From a virus, in IMG/VR virus record IMGVR_UViG_3300025769_001038, positions 1 to 20,930 of that record: a stretch of 20,930 bases of DNA. The stretch is one strand, 5' to 3'. Below are positions 4,268-11,181 of this stretch, in pieces (the stretch's first letter is position 1; every line of letters begins with the position of its first letter). A program made the position numbers and the translations under genes. The notes beneath the pieces were generated by a model that made no database searches, was not told the origin of the DNA, and saw nothing but the letters and a program-made list of their open reading frames with translations.

Positions 4268-4846
4268 ATGATCTTTTATCCTTTCCATATTGGTGACTAC
4301 CAATCACACACAGCACACCTCACGCCGCTTGAGGACATAACCTACAGGCGATTGCTTGATTTGTACTATCTGCACGAGGTTCCACTGGTCAATGACATCG
4401 ACAAGCTGGCAAGGCTGACTCGCCTTCAAGGACATGAGGCTGAGATCCAAAACATCTTAAATGAATTCTTTACCCTTAAAGAAGGCTGGGAAAACTCAAG
4501 AGCAAACAGGGAGATAGATAAATATCTTAATAAATCACATAAGGCTAGACAGTCTGCTCAGTCACGATGGAATAATGCGAACGCAATGCGAACGCAATGC
4601 GAAGGCAATGCTACCATTACCAAGACCAAGACCAAGACCAATATTATTAGCAGGCCTACTCGTGAGGAGGTGGAAAATTATGCAAGTCAAATAGACTTTC
4701 ATGTTGATCCAGAAAGATTCATTGACTACTACGCAGTCAGAGGCTGGAAACTAAAGGATGGCAGTCCTCTCAAGGACTGGAAGGCTGCGCTCAGGACTTG
4801 GAAGAAGAATCAGAAAAAGAATAATACTGAGGAGCGCATCCTATGA
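4268..4846 (+). CDS. DUF1376-type replication initiator or helicase-loader protein (192 aa)
   Basis: Residues 1-90 match the DUF1376 (YdaU-like) pattern: YPFHIGDYQSHTAHL, EDITYRRLLDLYYLHEVPL, then a winged-helix-like stretch. A low-complexity linker (about 95-125) follows, and the C-terminal domain carries IDYYAVRGWKLKDGSPLKDWKAALRTW, the signature of phage replisome-organiser C-termini. Such proteins bind the phage origin and bring the replicative helicase; the helicase gene follows with an ATGA overlap. The linker is encoded by three 11-bp nucleotide repeats (4574-4606) and a Thr-Lys tract from CAAGAC repeats, the place where lambda-type phages keep their origin inside the initiator gene. 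Confidence 0.75.
   Translation: MIFYPFHIGDYQSHTAHLTPLEDITYRRLLDLYYLHEVPLVNDIDKLARLTRLQGHEAEIQNILNEFFTLKEGWENSRANREIDKYLNKSHKARQSAQSRWNNANAMRTQCEGNATITKTKTKTNIISRPTREEVENYASQIDFHVDPERFIDYYAVRGWKLKDGSPLKDWKAALRTWKKNQKKNNTEERIL
4574..4637. repeat. Three 11-bp iterons plus CAAGAC repeats in the initiator gene: candidate origin
   Basis: AATGCGAACGC occurs at 4574-4584 and 4585-4595, and AATGCGAAGGC at 4596-4606, with a truncated AATGC at 4607-4611. The 11-bp period is not a multiple of 3, so it is not an amino-acid repeat, and it is close to one helical turn. CAAGAC units follow (4621-4637), then a short AT run AATATTATTA. AT-rich DNA also lies upstream (4513-4540). Iterons inside an initiator gene are known from lambda O. 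Origin function here is inferred. Confidence 0.5.
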
Positions 4847-5814
4847 AGATCCCAGACAAAATTGATCTCAGGGACTACATCAAGTTAGTGGGAGAGCTTG
4901 AGGCTCAAGAGATTCACTCAGCAGGCAAGTGGAGGGATGAGCTACTTGCCAAGGCTCTGGGAGACGAGGAAGTCACAGGTGATACTCTTCCTTGGGGGAA
5001 AGTGAAGGAATATTTCAGGCTCAGACCATCAGAAGTTACCGTTTGGGCTGGTATGAACGGACATAGGAAGTCGATGGCAACTGGCATGGTGGCTCTGGAT
5101 CTTGCACATCAAGGGAAAAGAATCGCCATAGCATCACTTGAGATGAAACCAGCAGAGACTCTGTGGAGAATGTGTCTTCAGGCCAGTGGGATTGCTCATG
5201 GCAAGCCATCCAAGGGATTTGTCGATGACTTCACTGACTTTGCTGATGAACACATCCTGATTTATGACCAACTAGACTCGATAGCTACTGAAAAAGTCTT
5301 AGGATTTGTGAATTACGTTGGGTCTGAACTCAAGTGCAATCACATCTTCCTGGACTCTCTGGCTAAATGTGGGATAGGAGTTGAGAACCGTGAAGGTGAA
5401 TCTGATTTCATCAATAATTTGGCTTGGTCTGCAAAACATCTAGGTACTCACATACACCTTGTCTCTCACGTAAGAAAACCTCACTCGGCTGGGGAAGAGT
5501 ATGTGCCAAGTAAGTTTGATGTGAAGGGTAACTCTGCAATCGTGGATCTGGCTGACAATTTGATTGTCTGCTGGGCTGACAAGAGGCGGGAGAACTTGAA
5601 ACATCTCCCAATCCTAGACGATAAACAATTGGAATACATGAACAATACTTTTGACCAAAAGCTGATTGTCGCAAAGCAAAGGCATGGTGCCTGGGAAGGC
5701 ACGATTGGCCTGTACTCGCATCATAGTTTGCAGTTCACAGCAAACAAAGGAAAGTCGATTGAATATGACTTGACTGTTAGAAACGACAGTGCTACTGTTT
5801 GCAATGACAACTAA
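4843..5814 (+). CDS. DnaB-like replicative helicase, RecA-fold domain (323 aa)
   Basis: Overlaps the initiator stop (ATGA) with a GAGGAG ribosome site. Walker A is GMNGHRKSM (residues 70-78, K76 and S77), the ESLEMKP-type segment ASLEMKPAETLWRM follows at 97-110, Walker B is HIFLDSL (167-173, D171), a sensor-like LVSHVRKP occurs at 206-213, and KGNSAIVDLADNLI (228-241) matches the DnaB/gp4 helicase core around the DNA-binding loop. A basic RHG...G motif lies near residues 274-280. It should form a hexamer unwinding DNA at the fork. It has no DnaB N-terminal domain and no primase; an unusual short N-terminal segment (1-55) takes their place, perhaps contacting the initiator or the zinc-finger protein. 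Confidence 0.8.
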   Translation: MKIPDKIDLRDYIKLVGELEAQEIHSAGKWRDELLAKALGDEEVTGDTLPWGKVKEYFRLRPSEVTVWAGMNGHRKSMATGMVALDLAHQGKRIAIASLEMKPAETLWRMCLQASGIAHGKPSKGFVDDFTDFADEHILIYDQLDSIATEKVLGFVNYVGSELKCNHIFLDSLAKCGIGVENREGESDFINNLAWSAKHLGTHIHLVSHVRKPHSAGEEYVPSKFDVKGNSAIVDLADNLIVCWADKRRENLKHLPILDDKQLEYMNNTFDQKLIVAKQRHGAWEGTIGLYSHHSLQFTANKGKSIEYDLTVRNDSATVCNDN

Positions 5815-5827
5815 AGAGGAGATTGTT

Positions 5828-6283
5828 ATGAACGTGACAGAACAGATGCGTCAATTTTTTGGCGATCAAATCAACCAGGCAATATCAAAAGAGGTAATCA
5901 TGATTAAACATCCTATCGAACGATGGATTGATAAAAACCATTTATATCTAAGAATCAAGGACTGGCCTGAGCCAACTTCAGAGCAGCTTAAAGAGCTAGT
6001 CAACTATCTTTTAAATCAAGATGAAGACTTCATTTATAACGCTTTATACATGTCAGGTGACGGTTCTGAGTTTGAGCAACTTGTCGTGAAGTTTTGGGAA
6101 GACCCAACCTTTGTTGACATGAAGGCTTTGAAGTCACACATCTCCACTGCTTTCCAAGACCACGCAGCCTATCTTTTGGATCAATCTTCAGACTATATAA
6201 GGCAGGTCAACTCTGATTATTCCAACGGATATCACGAGGCTGAATCAATCACACATCGAGTGCTAACGCAGGAGGAGCTATGA
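5828..6283 (+). CDS. Unknown protein between helicase and ERF genes (151 aa)
   Basis: ATG 5828 follows AAAGAGGAG at good spacing. An in-frame ATG at 5900 (residue 25) also has AAGAGG upstream, so two products are possible. The protein is helical, acidic and aromatic-rich, with repeated short patterns such as WIDKNHLYLRIKDWPEP and DEDFIYNALYMSGDGSEFEQLVVKFW split by loops. No Cys or membrane segment is seen. It overlaps the ERF start by ATGA, so it is probably linked to recombination or replication. Family not recognised. Confidence 0.65.
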   Translation: MNVTEQMRQFFGDQINQAISKEVIMIKHPIERWIDKNHLYLRIKDWPEPTSEQLKELVNYLLNQDEDFIYNALYMSGDGSEFEQLVVKFWEDPTFVDMKALKSHISTAFQDHAAYLLDQSSDYIRQVNSDYSNGYHEAESITHRVLTQEEL

Positions 6284-6672
6284 AATCGTCAGAGTCGTTG
6301 AAAGAATTTAATCCAGCCTTCATTAAGGCTCAAATAGACATGGAAACAGTTGCTAAATCATCAAGCAATCCTTTCTTCAAGTCGAAATACGCTGACATAA
6401 ATTCAGTCATAGAGGCTATTAAGGAAGCTCTCAATAAAAACGGCTTGGCTTTCTCTCAACATCCGGTCTCTGGTGATAAGTCAGTGGGGGTATCCACCAG
6501 GATAATGCACGAATCAGGTGAATGGATCGAAGAGGAATTTGTCATGCCATTGATGAAGCCTGATCCGCAAGCCTCTGGTTCTACCATCACGTATGCCAGA
6601 AGGTATGCCTTGCAAGCCATGTGTGGGCTTCAGGCTGTCGATGATGACGCTGAGAGGGGGATGATTCGATGA
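6280..6672 (+). CDS. erf: ERF-family single-strand annealing protein (130 aa)
   Basis: The AGGAGG site and ATGA overlap fix the start. Residues 10-45 carry the ERF N-terminal pattern (ALVKAQ-like FIKAQIDMETVAKSSSNPFFKSKYADINSVIEAI). Residues 96-123 carry the hallmark PQASGSTITYARRYALQAMCGLQAVDDDAE. ERF proteins form rings on single-stranded DNA and anneal complementary strands during phage recombination, working with a 5'-3' exonuclease, here encoded two genes downstream. At 130 residues it holds the core without the extended C-terminal tail of P22 Erf. Confidence 0.85.
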   Translation: MKSSESLKEFNPAFIKAQIDMETVAKSSSNPFFKSKYADINSVIEAIKEALNKNGLAFSQHPVSGDKSVGVSTRIMHESGEWIEEEFVMPLMKPDPQASGSTITYARRYALQAMCGLQAVDDDAERGMIR

Positions 6673-6869
6673 CCAGAGGTAAAGCTATTTATAATATGTG
6701 CAAGGAATGTATCTACGATCCATACCAACTAGGAACATGGAAGCAGCAAGTAACAGCCTGTACAAGCCCTAAATGCCCATTATTTCCCTACAGACCCATA
6801 ACTAGGGGTAAGGTATTGGTTAGCAAAGAAAACGACTATAACAGCACTTTAAGTATCGAAAAGGGGTAA
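6669..6869 (+). CDS. Four-cysteine zinc-ribbon protein in the recombination cassette (66 aa)
   Basis: Overlaps erf by ATGA. Cys residues at 11, 14, 31 and 36 form C-x2-C...C-x4-C in KECIYDPYQLGTWKQQVTAC followed by TSPKCPLFPYRP. The ending C-PL-PYRP is a pattern I recall from many small phage proteins that sit near recombination or MazG-type genes. It very likely binds one zinc ion and may contact DNA or a recombinase. Placement between erf and the exonuclease gene suggests a role in that pathway. Confidence 0.65.
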   Translation: MTRGKAIYNMCKECIYDPYQLGTWKQQVTACTSPKCPLFPYRPITRGKVLVSKENDYNSTLSIEKG

Positions 6870-6872
6870 CCA

Positions 6873-7472
6873 ATGAGGGTAATTGAATTTGACCAAGGAA
6901 CCGAGGAATGGCTGAATGCCAGACTTGGGATTCCAACAGCAAGCAATTTCTCAAAGATCTTAACGGCTAGTGGTAAAAGGTCTACTCAACTTGAGGGGTA
7001 TGTAAATCAACTGGTGAGTGAGAAGCTTACTTTGGAACCAGCTTTCAAGTTTACCTCTGATGCTATTGAAAGAGGGACTGAGTTGGAACCCCATGCCAGA
7101 CTCTCTTACATGCACGAGACTGGACGTAATGTTGACATGATAGGCCTATGCCTACTTGATGATATTGACGCAGGAGCGTCCCCTGATGGGCTTGTAGAGG
7201 ATGGTTTGCTTGAGATCAAATGCCCACTAGGGCATACGATGATTGATTACCTGGATAACCTTGGGTTACCTGGCAATTACAAACCACAAGTTCAGGGTCA
7301 ATTATGGGTGACAGGCAGGGAGTGGTGTGATTTCTACGCATGGCATCCTGACATGATCTCTATGTTAGTCAGAGTAGAGAGAGATGAGAAATATATCTCT
7401 TTGTTAAAAGAGTTAGTCGAAGAAGTAGTTAATTCAGTAAACGTAAAGTACGAAAAGTACAGGAGGAAGTAA
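6873..7472 (+). CDS. YqaJ/lambda-Exo-type 5'-3' exonuclease (199 aa)
   Basis: The motifs of the PD-(D/E)XK viral recombinase family appear in order: QGTEEWLNARLGIPTASNFS (residues 8-27), RGTELEPHAR (67-76, acidic E72), SPDGLV (103-108, D105), LEIKCP (113-118, E114 and K116), and PQVQGQLWVTGREW (138-151). The enzyme should degrade one strand of double-stranded ends, exposing single strands for ERF annealing. Its length is normal for the family (about 200-220). It ends TAATG, overlapping the next gene by one base. Confidence 0.85.
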   Translation: MRVIEFDQGTEEWLNARLGIPTASNFSKILTASGKRSTQLEGYVNQLVSEKLTLEPAFKFTSDAIERGTELEPHARLSYMHETGRNVDMIGLCLLDDIDAGASPDGLVEDGLLEIKCPLGHTMIDYLDNLGLPGNYKPQVQGQLWVTGREWCDFYAWHPDMISMLVRVERDEKYISLLKELVEEVVNSVNVKYEKYRRK

Positions 7473-7705
7473 TGAGCGATTATGATAATACAAACCGTGG
7501 AGCCTTGTTTAAGAACGACAGAAAGGACAGCGAGAAGCATCCAGACTACACTGGAAAACTTAATGTAGATGGTACTGACAGGTACTTCGCAGCTTGGATC
7601 AAAAAGTCCAAGAGTGGAAACGCATTCATGTCTCTTTCTTTGGGGGATTCTGTTGAGGCTAAGAAGCAGGAGTCTGATGACTTTAGTATGGATATCCCAT
7701 TCTAG
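7472..7705 (+). CDS. Small protein with SSB-like acidic tail (77 aa)
   Basis: Starts at TAATG with AGGAGGAAG. The body (NRGALFKNDRKDSEKHPDY, then GKLNVDGTDRYFAAWIKKS, then GNAFMSLSLGDSVE) has the strand spacing of a small OB-like fold and matches short phage and rhizobial-type proteins (DUF736-like) in my memory. The last ten residues, SDDFSMDIPF, closely resemble the SSB C-terminal tip (D-D-D-I-P-F in E. coli), which docks host replication and repair proteins. A single-strand-binding or SSB-mimic role beside ERF and the exonuclease is a reasonable inference. At 77 residues it is less than half the size of host SSB. Confidence 0.65.
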   Translation: MSDYDNTNRGALFKNDRKDSEKHPDYTGKLNVDGTDRYFAAWIKKSKSGNAFMSLSLGDSVEAKKQESDDFSMDIPF

Positions 7706-7714
7706 GAGGAACAG

Positions 7715-7915
7715 ATGAACTGTGGGGAGATGTTAAAGCGTTTGCATAAAGAAAGCGGAATGACCAAGGCTGAAGTGTCAAAAGCACTAAATATGGACAG
7801 TGGGAATTACTGCAGAACTTTACAGCAGAATGATATGTTGTTCTCCACCTTCTTTAGGATTGCAGATCAAATGACAACCAGGGACAAGATATGCCAAATG
7901 TTGATACAGCGTTAA
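7715..7915 (+). CDS. Small HTH (Cro/CI-like) protein (66 aa)
   Basis: AGGAGGA lies 6 bases before the ATG. Residues 2-50 fit a compact Xre-type helix-turn-helix: GEMLKRLHKESGMTKAEVSKAL (helices 1-2), NMDSGNYCRTLQQNDMLFS (turn and recognition helix), then TFFRIADQM. Nothing else is fused to it. It could bind one of the palindromes at 164-257 or 3672-3700 as a Cro-like switch, but location mid-operon also fits a local role. The following gene's start lies 25 bases inside this gene. Confidence 0.6.
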   Translation: MNCGEMLKRLHKESGMTKAEVSKALNMDSGNYCRTLQQNDMLFSTFFRIADQMTTRDKICQMLIQR

Positions 7916-8364
7916 ATCTTGATGATCTGAAAAGGATATTCAATACTGTCAAGGAGTTGGTCAATAAGACTGGCTTTGTCAATATAGCATGGTCTAACAA
8001 GGGGATGAGAGTAGAAGAGGCTACTCTCTCTTCCCTTCCTCAAAAAGCTTTAAAGGCTATCTGGATACGTGAAGCTACGAAAGATAACTTCAAATTAAAG
8101 GAAGTCGATGAAGCTCATTATGAAGGAATGAATAGATGGTTAAAGCTTCAATGTTATAAAGAGACAAAACAGAAGTTCTTAATCAGGTTTATAGTCAACC
8201 CCGAAAACCAGGAACATAAAGCAGAAGTTACCTCTTCAGCTAAATGGACTGTTGGCGAGATGACATTCTTCTTAGATTGGATGCAGGAGTTCTGCTCAAG
8301 AGCTGGCTTAATATTAGAAGCCAAAGGAGAATATGTTGAACTATCGAAGAAGCAAAATGATTGA
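7891..8364 (+). CDS. Possible NinB/Orf-like recombination mediator (157 aa)
   Basis: Begins inside the HTH gene (25-base overlap) with only a weak AGGGAC site. The C-terminal third, residues about 112-140 (EVTSSAKWTVGEMTFFLDWMQEF and CSRAGL), resembles the end of lambda NinB (STS-x-M-x-VGEF...LI-x-AF...RGV) in order and spacing. The preceding EHYEGMNRWL-LQCYKET part is not obviously alike. NinB (Orf) helps recombinases load on SSB-coated DNA. Neighbouring ERF, exonuclease and NinG-like genes support this, but the match is by eye only and could be coincidental. Confidence 0.45.
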   Translation: MPNVDTALNLDDLKRIFNTVKELVNKTGFVNIAWSNKGMRVEEATLSSLPQKALKAIWIREATKDNFKLKEVDEAHYEGMNRWLKLQCYKETKQKFLIRFIVNPENQEHKAEVTSSAKWTVGEMTFFLDWMQEFCSRAGLILEAKGEYVELSKKQND

Positions 8365-8536
8365 TAATCTAGCTTGGGTAATTATTTTAGTTATTACAAG
8401 TGTAGCTTTTATGATTGGTTATACTTTTGCTCATGCCAAGATCCAAAGAGAATGCAGGGAGTATAATGGTTTCCCTGGTTTGTATGATGAGTATTATCAG
8501 ATAAGAAGTTATTACCATTGCACAAGAGTTGAATGA
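8357..8536 (+). CDS. Small single-pass membrane protein (59 aa)
   Basis: ATG 8357 is preferred over 8333, whose AAGGAGA lies only three bases away. Residues about 4-26 (NLAWVIILVITSVAFMIGYT) form one membrane helix. The tail (KIQRECREYNGFPGLYDEYYQIRSYYHCTRVE) is Tyr-rich with two Cys and follows a basic KIQRE stretch, suggesting an N-out or signal-anchor orientation that cannot be settled. It ends in an ATGA overlap with the next gene. Function unknown; small membrane proteins in phage early regions sometimes affect superinfection. Confidence 0.6.
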   Translation: MIDNLAWVIILVITSVAFMIGYTFAHAKIQRECREYNGFPGLYDEYYQIRSYYHCTRVE

Positions 8537-8931
8537 TTACATCAGTCTGTAAATACTGTAAGGAGAAGTTTAAAGCAAAGCAAATAAAAAGCTTCTGCTC
8601 TAATTCCTGCAGGTGTAAGTTCTGGTACTACAATAAGAAGAACAGTCCTACAAACAGTATTAAGTGTCAAAACTGTGAGATTTTATTTGAGCCTCCAAAG
8701 TGGGTTAAGAGTGACCAAAAGAATAATCTATCCTATTGTTCTGATAAGTGTCGAAATACCGTATTTACAACTAAAGCAATGTATACCTGTACGATATCTA
8801 TGCCTGAATATAGAATAGTTTGCGCTAATAATAAGGCTTTTCAGATGTGGCATGACGCAATCACAAAAATACAGGGGCCAGATGTTAATAGTGGCGAGGT
8901 TTGGATTTATGGAAGTGAGAAAGATATCTGA
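8533..8931 (+). CDS. Protein with two FCS/MYM-like zinc fingers (132 aa)
   Basis: The ATGA overlap sets the start. Finger 1 (residues 6-30) is CKYCKEKF...FCSNSCRCKFWYY; finger 2 (45-75) is CQNCEILFEPP...YCSDKCRNTVF. Each has the C-x2-C...C-x3-C spacing of treble-clef or TRASH/FCS fingers found in phage and transposon-associated proteins. The C-terminal 50 residues (TISMPEYRIVCANN, then FQMWHDAITKIQG) form another small domain. Likely zinc-dependent nucleic-acid or protein binding. No nuclease motif is visible. Confidence 0.65.
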   Translation: MITSVCKYCKEKFKAKQIKSFCSNSCRCKFWYYNKKNSPTNSIKCQNCEILFEPPKWVKSDQKNNLSYCSDKCRNTVFTTKAMYTCTISMPEYRIVCANNKAFQMWHDAITKIQGPDVNSGEVWIYGSEKDI

Positions 8932-9094
8932 CATCTTATACGTTGAGAACTGTAGAGAATGTCCCTACTACCAGAAGGATGAGTACAACCCATCCAGGAC
9001 ATATTGTAATAAGTTTAAGGAGACTCATGGAGAACGAAAAGAAATCTCTGTGAACTTACTGTTCCCCGTCATATGTCCACTACCCAAGGTTTAA
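8909..9094 (+). CDS. Small Cys-rich protein (61 aa)
   Basis: ATG 8909 has GAGG about 10 bases upstream and leaves a 23-base overlap with the previous gene; the longer frame from 8852 would overlap more with no ribosome site. The product has NCRECPYYQKDEY, then YCNKFK, and ends FPVICPLPKV, a C-x2-CP...C...CPLPK layout recurrent in tiny phage proteins. One zinc site is likely. Function unknown. Confidence 0.55.
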   Translation: MEVRKISDILYVENCRECPYYQKDEYNPSRTYCNKFKETHGERKEISVNLLFPVICPLPKV

Positions 9095-9127
9095 TTGGAG
9101 GAAACAAATGATATCTAGGAGACAGAT

Positions 9128-10336
9128 ATGCACAAGAGTGATCCCCCAGATCCAAAAATACTTGAGCTTGGAGAGCCTACTCAGTTACAGAGAAAATTAC
9201 TTCAAGCATGGATTGATGAAGGGAGCAAGAGGAAAGCTGCCAAAGCATTAAACCATCCGTTAAGCCCATTCTCCACAGCCAGAAGCTCTGTTGAAAAAAG
9301 AGCAGCAGAGAAAGGCTGGACAAAAGGAGGAGACAACTCCCACCTTGTACCTTCAGGATATTATGTAAGAGGAACTTCTACATTAATAGACTCTGAAACT
9401 GGAGAAGAGAAGCTAAAATGGGTAAAGGTAGATAAAGAGAAAGAAGCCTACGAACAGGCCCTTAAAGATTTCATAGAGGTACTAACAGATAGCGTTCCGC
9501 CAAAGAAGCCAGAAAGGAACACAATCAAAGCTTATGAAGAGAACCTGATGAGCGGGATCTTTATAGGAGATTCACATTTTGGTATGTACGCTACTGCTGA
9601 TGAGACTAAACACTCAGACTATGATTCAGACATTGCTACAGAGCTTATGAGGGACGCTATTGATGACCTTGTTGATAGATCTCCTAATAGTTCTATTGGC
9701 CTCCTGGTTGACGTTGGTGACTATATGCACAGCAACTCATCTCATAATAAGACTTTTAAAGGAACCCCTGTAGATACGGATACGAGATTCTCCAGGGTTC
9801 TTAGGAAGGCTGGTCAAGCAATGAACCATGCAGTATCCAGAATGTTAGAGAAGTTTCCCAAAGTAGTTGTCGTAATAGCAAAGGGGAATCATAATCCTGA
9901 TATAGCTGTGTGTGTTCAAGAGATAGTAAAGGCTTACTATAGGGATGAACCAAGGGTTACAGTCTTAGATACTAATGGTGATTTTCATTACTTAGCCTGG
10001 GGAGATTGGTTAATAGGCATAAATCATGGAGACAAGATTCGCCCTGAAAGATTGGTTTCATGTATGGCAAGAGATATGCCTAAAGCCTGGGGGAGAAGTA
10101 AATCAAGAATGTGGGCTGTAGGTCATTACCATCATCAAGATGTTAAAGAAATAGATGGGTGTATAGTCCAGAAGTTTGCTGCTCTACCTCCCCCTGATGG
10201 CTGGCATTCATCTTCTGGTTATGGATCTAACCAGGCAATGCAGATGATAGTGTTTAAAAAGGAAGGAGGGAGACATTCTACTTTAATCTATGAACTCCCA
10301 AGACCAGAAACAGAACCTGACATTGTTATCGAGTAA
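9128..10336 (+). CDS. Calcineurin-like metallophosphoesterase with N-terminal HTH segment (402 aa)
   Basis: TAGGAGACAG precedes the ATG. Residues 15-65 look like a helix-turn-helix (TQLQRKLLQAWIDEGSKRKAAKAL, then SSVEKRAAEKGW). From about 140 the metallophosphoesterase motifs appear in order: GDSHFG (D148, H150), VGDYMH (D198), KGNHN (N254, H255), NHGD (H300) and GHYHHQ (H333, H335). These bind two metal ions for phosphodiester cleavage. Phage members of this architecture are usually annotated as DNA phosphoesterases, related in fold to Mre11/SbcD. The position among recombination genes and the DNA-binding-like N-terminus suggest it acts on DNA ends or hairpins; the substrate is unproven. Confidence 0.75.
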   Translation: MHKSDPPDPKILELGEPTQLQRKLLQAWIDEGSKRKAAKALNHPLSPFSTARSSVEKRAAEKGWTKGGDNSHLVPSGYYVRGTSTLIDSETGEEKLKWVKVDKEKEAYEQALKDFIEVLTDSVPPKKPERNTIKAYEENLMSGIFIGDSHFGMYATADETKHSDYDSDIATELMRDAIDDLVDRSPNSSIGLLVDVGDYMHSNSSHNKTFKGTPVDTDTRFSRVLRKAGQAMNHAVSRMLEKFPKVVVVIAKGNHNPDIAVCVQEIVKAYYRDEPRVTVLDTNGDFHYLAWGDWLIGINHGDKIRPERLVSCMARDMPKAWGRSKSRMWAVGHYHHQDVKEIDGCIVQKFAALPPPDGWHSSSGYGSNQAMQMIVFKKEGGRHSTLIYELPRPETEPDIVIE

Positions 10337-10338
10337 TT

Positions 10339-10761
10339 ATGAAGATTAAAAGCTTAAACGCATTAGTCGATGAAGTTGCAGTCCTTCTCCAAAAGAGGGT
10401 CAGATTAAAGGCTGCTCTATCTGCCAATAAGGGTGGATTTATAGAGTGTGTTACTTGTAATAAGTGGTATCACTGGAAGAATATGCAGGGAGGCCACTGG
10501 ATAGAAAGAGGGAAGAAAGCTACCAAAACTTTAGAAGAGAATATTCATCCTCAATGCGCTGGCTGTAATCAGTATGGGATGAAACATAGAACTCTTGTTA
10601 GAGAGAATTACTCTAAATACATGAGAGAGATGTATGGAGATGATTTCTGTGAGCAGCTTCTTATTAACTGTAATAGGCCAGTCAAATTTTATAGAGAAGA
10701 CCTAAAAGAACAGATCAAAGAGTTAAAGAAAGAGAACAAAGAGATGGAGGCGCAGCTATAA
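10339..10761 (+). CDS. ninG: NinG (Rap)-like recombination endonuclease (140 aa)
   Basis: Starts two bases after the previous stop without a clear ribosome site, so coupled translation is likely. The core matches NinG: FIECVTCNKWYHWKNMQGGHWIERG (C37, C40, H53), then NIHPQCAGCNQYG (C73, C76), followed by a basic helix, and a coiled C-terminal tail rich in Lys and Glu (about 122-140). Lambda NinG cuts Holliday junctions and D-loops during recombination, with an HNH-like zinc fold. It complements the ERF and exonuclease genes upstream. Confidence 0.75.
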   Translation: MKIKSLNALVDEVAVLLQKRVRLKAALSANKGGFIECVTCNKWYHWKNMQGGHWIERGKKATKTLEENIHPQCAGCNQYGMKHRTLVRENYSKYMREMYGDDFCEQLLINCNRPVKFYREDLKEQIKELKKENKEMEAQL

Positions 10762-10973
10762 TGCAAATATATTTTGCAGGATATCAAATGGACACAGTAT
10801 CAGAAGAAGAAGCTGAGAAGTGGATAGAGGATAATGTCCATGCTATGGATGAAGATACTAGAAGAATGATTGGCACTCTTTGTTATATGCTTTATAGATA
10901 TGGGAACTTTATAGAAGAGAATGAAGTGCTGGCTGAATATTTTTATGAACTACAGGATAAGGAATTACACTAA
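10761..10973 (+). CDS. Small acidic protein, unknown (70 aa)
   Basis: TAATG overlaps at both ends couple it to NinG and DUF3310. The 70 residues are helical and acidic (VSEEEAEKWIEDNVHAMDED, then YGNFIEENEVLAEYFYEL). No motif is recognised and no membrane segment is seen. Co-expression suggests it assists a nucleic-acid or nucleotide process, but nothing in the sequence specifies it. Confidence 0.6.
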   Translation: MQIYFAGYQMDTVSEEEAEKWIEDNVHAMDEDTRRMIGTLCYMLYRYGNFIEENEVLAEYFYELQDKELH

Positions 10974-11179
10974 TGGCTGCTAAGGAAGAACAGATTGGTG
11001 GTAATCACTATAAGGATATGAAGATCCAGCCTATTGAGTATATCCTGGGTAACAACTTAAATTATTGTGAGGCCAATGTAGTGAAATACATTTCTCGTTG
11101 GAAGTCTAAGGGAGGAATCGAAGACTTGAGAAAGGCAAAACACTACATTGACCTACTTATTGAGTCAGCCAGTGCTTAA
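10973..11179 (+). CDS. DUF3310 protein (68 aa)
   Basis: Residues 7-62 match DUF3310 closely: QIGGNHYKDMKIQPIEYIL, then NYCEANVVKYISRWKSKGG, then IEDLRKAKHYIDLLIE. The family occurs in many phages and includes part of T7 gp1.7, a nucleotide kinase, so the domain may bind nucleotides; standing alone its activity is unknown. This is the last rightward gene. Its stop lies 2 bases from the stop of the opposing 672-aa gene, and no hairpin with a T tract is visible at the junction. Confidence 0.8.
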   Translation: MAAKEEQIGGNHYKDMKIQPIEYILGNNLNYCEANVVKYISRWKSKGGIEDLRKAKHYIDLLIESASA

Positions 11180-11181
11180 TT

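Noticed and set aside
9108-9250. Short frame from ATG 9108 with a GGAGG ribosome site
   Set aside because: About 47 codons mostly overlapping the start of the metallophosphoesterase in another frame, Arg-rich and featureless. The site might serve as a leader, but the 9128 start has its own AGGAG and conserved N-terminus.
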